Positions 6,278-9,227 of a DNA stretch of 9,227 bases are shown piece after piece. The notes beneath the pieces were generated by a model. It searched no databases. It saw only the letters and a list, made by a program, of their open reading frames with translations, and had not been told where the DNA came from. A program made the translations under genes and the position numbers. Numbering within the stretch: the stretch's first letter is position 1; the number at the start of each line of letters is the position of its first letter. The stretch lies in the NCBI GenBank assembly GCA_017504735.1, contig JAFVQP010000073.1, positions 1 to 9,227 on the forward strand, written 5' to 3'. Source of the DNA: Clostridia bacterium. GTDB taxonomy: Bacteria > Bacillota_A > Clostridia > Christensenellales > Borkfalkiaceae.

Positions 6278-7210
6278 ATGGAAAATTCACAACCCGTTAA
6301 AGAGGATGCTCAACCGATCAAACCCACCTCGCAAAATCTTGTCAAAACCTGGATATTCGATAGCCTAATTGCATGTCTCGCAGGGATCATTGTAGGTACG
6401 GCGTATTACTTTTTTCAAAACAGCAACGGCTTTGCCCCTGGCGGCGTAGGCGGTTTGGCAACCATTACGCACTACCTTACCAGGCTGGAAACCGAAACCA
6501 GCTGGGCACTCTTAATGGTGGCATTCAACCTACCCATCTTTATTTTGGTAAGCATCTTCGTAAACCGCCGTTTGGGTATCATCTTAATCATCTACATTTT
6601 GGTGCAATCCTTTACAGCGCCAGCGTGGGAATTACTCAAGGTCCCCCCCTACTCAGCGGAAAACAACGGGGCAGATTTTGAAATTGTATTTGCCTGCATT
6701 GCCACGGGCGTTGTATCGGGCATCGGTTTCTCGATTATGTTTAAACGGTTTGGCGCAAGCGGCGGCACGTATGCCATTTCCGCCTTGATTAAAAAATCTA
6801 AACCAGAAGCCAACATTGCCTACGTCGCTTTTTGTTTGGACGCAAGCGTTGTTGCCATCGCTTTCTTTGTTTATGATTTCCAAATCACCCCTGTTATTTG
6901 TACCCTTTTAAACTTATTTATCGCAAACGTCGTGGTAGATTCCGCTTTGGCGGGTTTGAAAAATGGGTATAAGTTTGAAATCGTTACCGACAATCCTGAA
7001 GAATTGTCTGCGGAACTGATTGAAAAATTAAAGCACAGCGTTACCGAAATCCGTGTGGTTGGTATGTATTCCCACACCGATAAATATATGCTTGTTTGCA
7101 TCATCCGTAAAAAGCAGGTTGGCGAAATGATGAAGATTATTCACCGTTATCCAGGTACGTTTGCAAGCTTTGCAAAGGTCAACGAGGTCTTTGGTAGATT
7201 TAAACCGTAA
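6278..7210 (+). CDS. YitT family membrane protein with C-terminal DUF2179 domain
   Basis: A 310-residue integral membrane protein of a widespread Firmicutes family whose function is unknown. An N-terminal cytoplasmic tail of about 24 residues is followed by about six hydrophobic segments (about 27-47, 77-95, 99-113, 136-155, 180-199, 204-222). Family glycine motifs are present: GFAPGGVGGLATI (51-63) and GASGGTYAISALIKK (159-173). The C-terminal part (about 231-307: KFEIVTDNPEEL, VVGMYSHTDKYMLVCIIRKKQ) is the soluble DUF2179 domain, an alpha/beta fold. ATG 6278 has an AGAGAG ribosome site 7 bases upstream. An in-frame TTG at 6248 is only a few bases after the predicted transcript start and has no ribosome site, so it was not used. 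Monocistronic: consensus promoter upstream and terminator 17 bases after the stop. Transport or signalling roles have been proposed for relatives; nothing here decides. Confidence 0.88.
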   Translation: MENSQPVKEDAQPIKPTSQNLVKTWIFDSLIACLAGIIVGTAYYFFQNSNGFAPGGVGGLATITHYLTRLETETSWALLMVAFNLPIFILVSIFVNRRLGIILIIYILVQSFTAPAWELLKVPPYSAENNGADFEIVFACIATGVVSGIGFSIMFKRFGASGGTYAISALIKKSKPEANIAYVAFCLDASVVAIAFFVYDFQITPVICTLLNLFIANVVVDSALAGLKNGYKFEIVTDNPEELSAELIEKLKHSVTEIRVVGMYSHTDKYMLVCIIRKKQVGEMMKIIHRYPGTFASFAKVNEVFGRFKP

Positions 7211-7226
7211 TTTCATGTAAAAACAA

Positions 7227-7260
7227 TGCGCCCCAAGGGTTGGTCAACCCTTGGGGCGCA
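7227..7260. terminator. Bidirectional terminator between convergent yitT-family gene and aspA
   Basis: A perfect inverted repeat with 16-base arms (7227-7242 and 7245-7260), giving a 15-bp GC-rich stem with a GGTC loop. On the minus strand it is followed by TTGTTTTTACATG, a good U-tract for aspA. On the plus strand it is followed by TATTCTATTATCCTTTT, weaker. It serves both genes. Confidence 0.88.
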
Positions 7261-7281
7261 TATTCTATTATCCTTTTCCTA

Positions 7282-8661
7282 TTAGGTCATGGCATATGGA
7301 TTAAGCACCTTTTCAAGCATTTCTTTTTCCATTAAGCCGTCACGAAGTACCAACTCTTGTACGCTAACACCTGTGGCAAGTGCTTCTTTTGCAAGCGCCG
7401 CCGCCTTTTTGTAGCCGATATACGGACACAACGCCGTAACGATACCTACACTGTTATACACTTCCTCTTCGCAATGCGACTGATTTGCCTGAATATCTAC
7501 GATACAATTTTCTCGCAAGGTGCTCATCGCATTTGCAAGGCAGGTAAGCGATTCGAACAATTTATAAAAGATAACGGGTTCAAATGCGTTGAGTTCCAAC
7601 TGCCCTGCCTCCGCCGCCATCGTAATCGTCGCATCGTTGCCCACCACCAAAAACGCCACCTGAGAAACTACCTCGGGGATAACGGGATTGATTTTACCAG
7701 GCATAATGGACGAACCGTTTTGCTTTGCAGGTAAAATGATTTCCGCAATACCCGTCTTAGGTCCGCTGCCCATCAAGCGCAAGTCGTTGCTCATCTTGGA
7801 CAAGTTCACCGCGCAGGTCTTTAATGCGCTGGATACCGCAACGAAACATTCTACGTTTTGCGTAGCGTCAATCAAATCTTCCGCTTGTCCCAACTCATAC
7901 CCGCAAATATCCGCCAAAGCAGGCACAATATTTTGCACGTAATCTTTCCCTGCGTTAATCGTCGTACCGATTGCCGTACCGCCAAGGTTGATGATTTTCA
8001 TTTCCTCTAACGCCGCGCAAATGCGTTTGTAATCGCGTTTCAACGCCGATGCGTATGCGTGGAATTCCTGCCCCAAACGAATGGGTACAGCATCCTCTAA
8101 CTGCGTTCTGCCCATTTTGATGATATGGTCAAATTCTTTCGCTTTGACAAGCAAAGCTTCAATCAAGGCTTCAAGGCTCGCCAACAAGGTCTTCGATAAA
8201 TCCAAAACGGTCAACTTCCCTGCCGTGGGGATAACGTCGTTGGTCGATTGCGCGTTGTTTACGTGGTCGTTGGGGTGGCAAAGGTATTGCCCCTTTTCAC
8301 CGCCTAAAAGTTCCGTCGCACGGTTGGCAATTACTTCGTTTACGTTCATATTTACCGAAGTTCCTGCGCCGCCCTGAATGGCATCGGTGATAAATTCCTT
8401 GTCAAGTTTACCCGACAAAACCTCGTCGCACGCCGCAACAATTGCCTTTACAATATCTTCCGTTACGTGACCGTATTTTCCATTGGTCAACGCCGCCGCC
8501 TTTTTAATGAGCGTAATATTTTTAATAAACAACGGGTGCATTTTTACCCCACTGATTTGGAAATTTTGGCATCCGCGCAAGGACTGCACGCCGTAATATG
8601 CCTCTTGAGGAATTTCCAAAACCCCTACCGAATCACTCTCAATTCTCGTAACTTTACTCAC
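7282..8661 (-). CDS. aspA: Aspartate ammonia-lyase (aspartase)
   Basis: A 459-residue cytoplasmic enzyme, reversibly deaminating L-aspartate to fumarate and ammonia; homotetramer of the aspartase/fumarase superfamily. The three conserved regions are present: AGTSVNMNVNE (99-109), HVNNAQSTND (133-142) and the signature loop GSSIMPGKINP (316-326), whose Ser317 is the expected catalytic base. MGRTQLEDAVP (183-193) is also kept. Aspartase is chosen over class II fumarase because it has GTSVNMN (fumarases GTQTN or GTSSN) and QSTND (fumarases QSSND), and close overall agreement with E. coli AspA as I recall it. The start is GTG 8661 with GGAG 9 bases upstream; no in-frame ATG lies nearby. Own promoter at 8718-8746 and terminator shared with yitT. 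It probably feeds aspartate nitrogen and fumarate to anaerobic metabolism. No asparaginase or dicarboxylate transporter is adjacent. Confidence 0.92.
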   Translation of the reverse strand: MSKVTRIESDSVGVLEIPQEAYYGVQSLRGCQNFQISGVKMHPLFIKNITLIKKAAALTNGKYGHVTEDIVKAIVAACDEVLSGKLDKEFITDAIQGGAGTSVNMNVNEVIANRATELLGGEKGQYLCHPNDHVNNAQSTNDVIPTAGKLTVLDLSKTLLASLEALIEALLVKAKEFDHIIKMGRTQLEDAVPIRLGQEFHAYASALKRDYKRICAALEEMKIINLGGTAIGTTINAGKDYVQNIVPALADICGYELGQAEDLIDATQNVECFVAVSSALKTCAVNLSKMSNDLRLMGSGPKTGIAEIILPAKQNGSSIMPGKINPVIPEVVSQVAFLVVGNDATITMAAEAGQLELNAFEPVIFYKLFESLTCLANAMSTLRENCIVDIQANQSHCEEEVYNSVGIVTALCPYIGYKKAAALAKEALATGVSVQELVLRDGLMEKEMLEKVLNPYAMT

Positions 8662-8691
8662 GATTTCTCACTCCGCATCCTGTGTATTATC

Positions 8692-8707
8692 ATGGCAAAA
8701 ATGCCAT
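8692..8707 (-). promoter_or_regulatory. Stem-loop at the 5' end of the aspA transcript
   Basis: atggca-aaaa-tgccat is a 6-bp stem with a 4-base loop. It begins about 4 bases after the predicted aspA transcript start (near 8711). Such 5'-terminal hairpins often protect mRNA from decay; a regulatory role is only inference. Confidence 0.45.
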
Positions 8708-8717
8708 TTGTGCGGTT

Positions 8718-8746
8718 ATTATAGCACCTTTTTTTGAGATTTGCAA
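8718..8746 (-). promoter_or_regulatory. Promoter of aspA (extended -10)
   Basis: Minus-strand TTGCAA (8746-8741), a 17-base spacer and TATAAT (8723-8718), with TGC before the -10. The leader is about 50 bases. Confidence 0.75.
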
Positions 8747-8938
8747 CAATTATTATTCTATTTTATACGCGTATCATTATTTTTCATATAAGCTGTTTAT
8801 CAATCAAAAAAATCTATTGAATTAATTCGTTTTTTTGGTTGTTGTTAATTTTTGACAGTCCTATGAAAGTAAAAAATGCCACTACGAGTTAACTTACGAA
8901 AAATTTTAAGAGAAATTTCAAAAAGCATATAAAAACGC
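8747..8938. other. AT-rich spacer between aspA promoter and tRNA promoter
   Basis: I see no gene, repeat or clear structure here. The minus-strand frame from 9087 that crosses it starts inside tRNA-antisense sequence and has no recognisable protein. Confidence 0.5.
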
Positions 8939-8967
8939 TTGCCAAAAGGTAAAAAGTTTGATAAAAT
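8939..8967 (+). promoter_or_regulatory. Promoter of tRNA-Gln
   Basis: TTGCCA (8939-8944), a 17-base spacer and TAAAAT (8962-8967), with TG making an extended -10. The predicted start is near 8974, giving a 27-base tRNA leader. Confidence 0.7.
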
Positions 8968-9000
8968 AACGCAAGTAAAAGGAACGCGAGTTCTGCATAA

Positions 9001-9075
9001 TGGGGCGTCGCCAAGCGGTAAGGCAACGGACTCTGACTCCGTCATTCGGGTGTTCGAATCACTTCGCCCCAGCCA
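9001..9075 (+). tRNA. tRNA-Gln (anticodon CTG)
   Basis: Full cloverleaf: acceptor TGGGGCG/CGCCCCA (9001-9007 with 9065-9071), D stem GCC/GGC with AAGCGGTAA loop, anticodon stem ACGGA/TCCGT around loop CTCTGAC (anticodon CTG at 9033-9035, reading CAG), T loop TTCGAAT (9053-9059), discriminator G9072 and encoded CCA (9073-9075). The U1-A72 closing pair and overall sequence are typical of bacterial tRNA-Gln. The T stem GGGTG/CACTT has two adjacent G-U pairs at its acceptor end, slightly unusual but compatible with function. It stands alone, with its own promoter and terminator. Confidence 0.95.
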
Positions 9076-9082
9076 CGAAAAA

Positions 9083-9108
9083 GACATACCATCGGGTATG
9101 TCTTTTTT
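9083..9108 (+). terminator. Intrinsic terminator of tRNA-Gln
   Basis: GACATACC (9083-9090), loop ATCG, GGTATGTC (9095-9102), then TTTTTT (9103-9108). The stem can extend through ACGAAAAA/TTTTTTCGT with one bulged T. Because the extended stem runs A-tract to T-tract, it could also terminate a minus-strand transcript entering from the right. Confidence 0.88.
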
Positions 9109-9227
9109 CGTGCGCTTTTGGGGGCGAAGGTGAGAACACCCGACTTTCGGGTGGGCGGGCTAGGATACAAGCATACGTAGCCAAAAAAAAGCACTTTCCT
9201 CTTCCTTGTTGACGACGCCTTGACAGC
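9109..9227. other. GC-rich noncoding tail with hairpins; no gene supported
   Basis: CACCCGA-CTT-TCGGGTG (9137-9153) forms a 7-bp stem, and GGCTA/TAGCC (9159-9163, 9179-9183 approximately) flanks a second small arm. GGGGCGAAGGTG (9121-9132) is complementary to the 3' strand of the tRNA. Two TTGAC hexamers near the window end (TTGACG about 9209, TTGACA about 9220) could be -35 boxes of a gene beyond the edge. Frames crossing here overlap the tRNA and are judged spurious. Confidence 0.4.

Noticed and set aside
7282..8661. Class II fumarase as the identity of the lyase
   Set aside because: The GTSVNMN and QSTND motifs are those of aspartases rather than fumarases.
8845..9133. Frames overlapping the tRNA on both strands
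   Set aside because: The reading (RSDSNTRMTESESVALPLG on the minus strand) is the familiar false protein from translating a tRNA gene; no ribosome site.
9059..9226. Minus-strand open frame entering from the right edge and ending inside the tRNA
   Set aside because: About 55 codons, it crosses the tRNA terminator and ends in the T arm. Composition looks noncoding, so it is not called.
1..9227. CRISPR array, insertion sequence, rRNA or phage genes
   Set aside because: No regularly spaced DNA repeats, transposase or phage motifs, terminal inverted repeats or rRNA sequence were seen; the repeats present are protein-domain repeats.

Overview
The window looks like chromosome of a Gram-positive, Clostridia-like bacterium, probably an uncultured gut Firmicute. 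The evidence is strong AGGAGG ribosome sites, sigma-A type promoters (often with an extended -10), a lipobox lipoprotein, a YitT family membrane protein, an AspA of the Firmicutes type ending in NPYAMT, and an InlB/Listeria-Bacteroides repeat surface protein. A genus cannot be assigned from sequence alone; Christensenellales-like lineages are only a guess.

Layout. (1) 1-3684, minus strand: a two-gene surface operon. The first gene encodes a lipid-anchored protein with a fibronectin-III-like domain and a tyrosine/lipid-phosphatase domain (C-x5-R P-loop). It overlaps by ATGA the start of a very large secreted modular protein (signal peptide, two duplicated beta-sandwich modules, three Ig-like domains, at least three InlB-type repeats). 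This second gene is still open at base 1, so it is truncated by the window edge. (2) 3850-6088: a GH4 glycosidase (alpha-galactosidase/MelA-like, minus) with its own terminator, divergent from an AraC-family regulator (plus). They share a 79-bp intergenic region with overlapping promoters on a 13-bp palindrome. (3) 6199-7210: a YitT family membrane protein behind a consensus promoter (TTGACA, 17 bp, TATAAT) whose -35 is embedded in a 10-bp-arm inverted repeat, a likely operator. (4) 7227-8746: a bidirectional terminator, then aspartate ammonia-lyase on the minus strand with a promoter and 5' stem-loop. (5) 8939-9108: tRNA-Gln(CTG) with its own promoter, encoded CCA and a strong terminator. The last 120 bases are noncoding as far as I can see.

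How the parts fit. The AraC regulator and GH4 enzyme form a minimal sugar-responsive unit, but no transporter is in view. The phosphatase and repeat protein are translationally coupled and both are exported, so they most likely act together at the cell surface; their substrate or ligand is unknown. YitT, AspA and the tRNA are independent transcription units. I see no mobile element, CRISPR array or rRNA.
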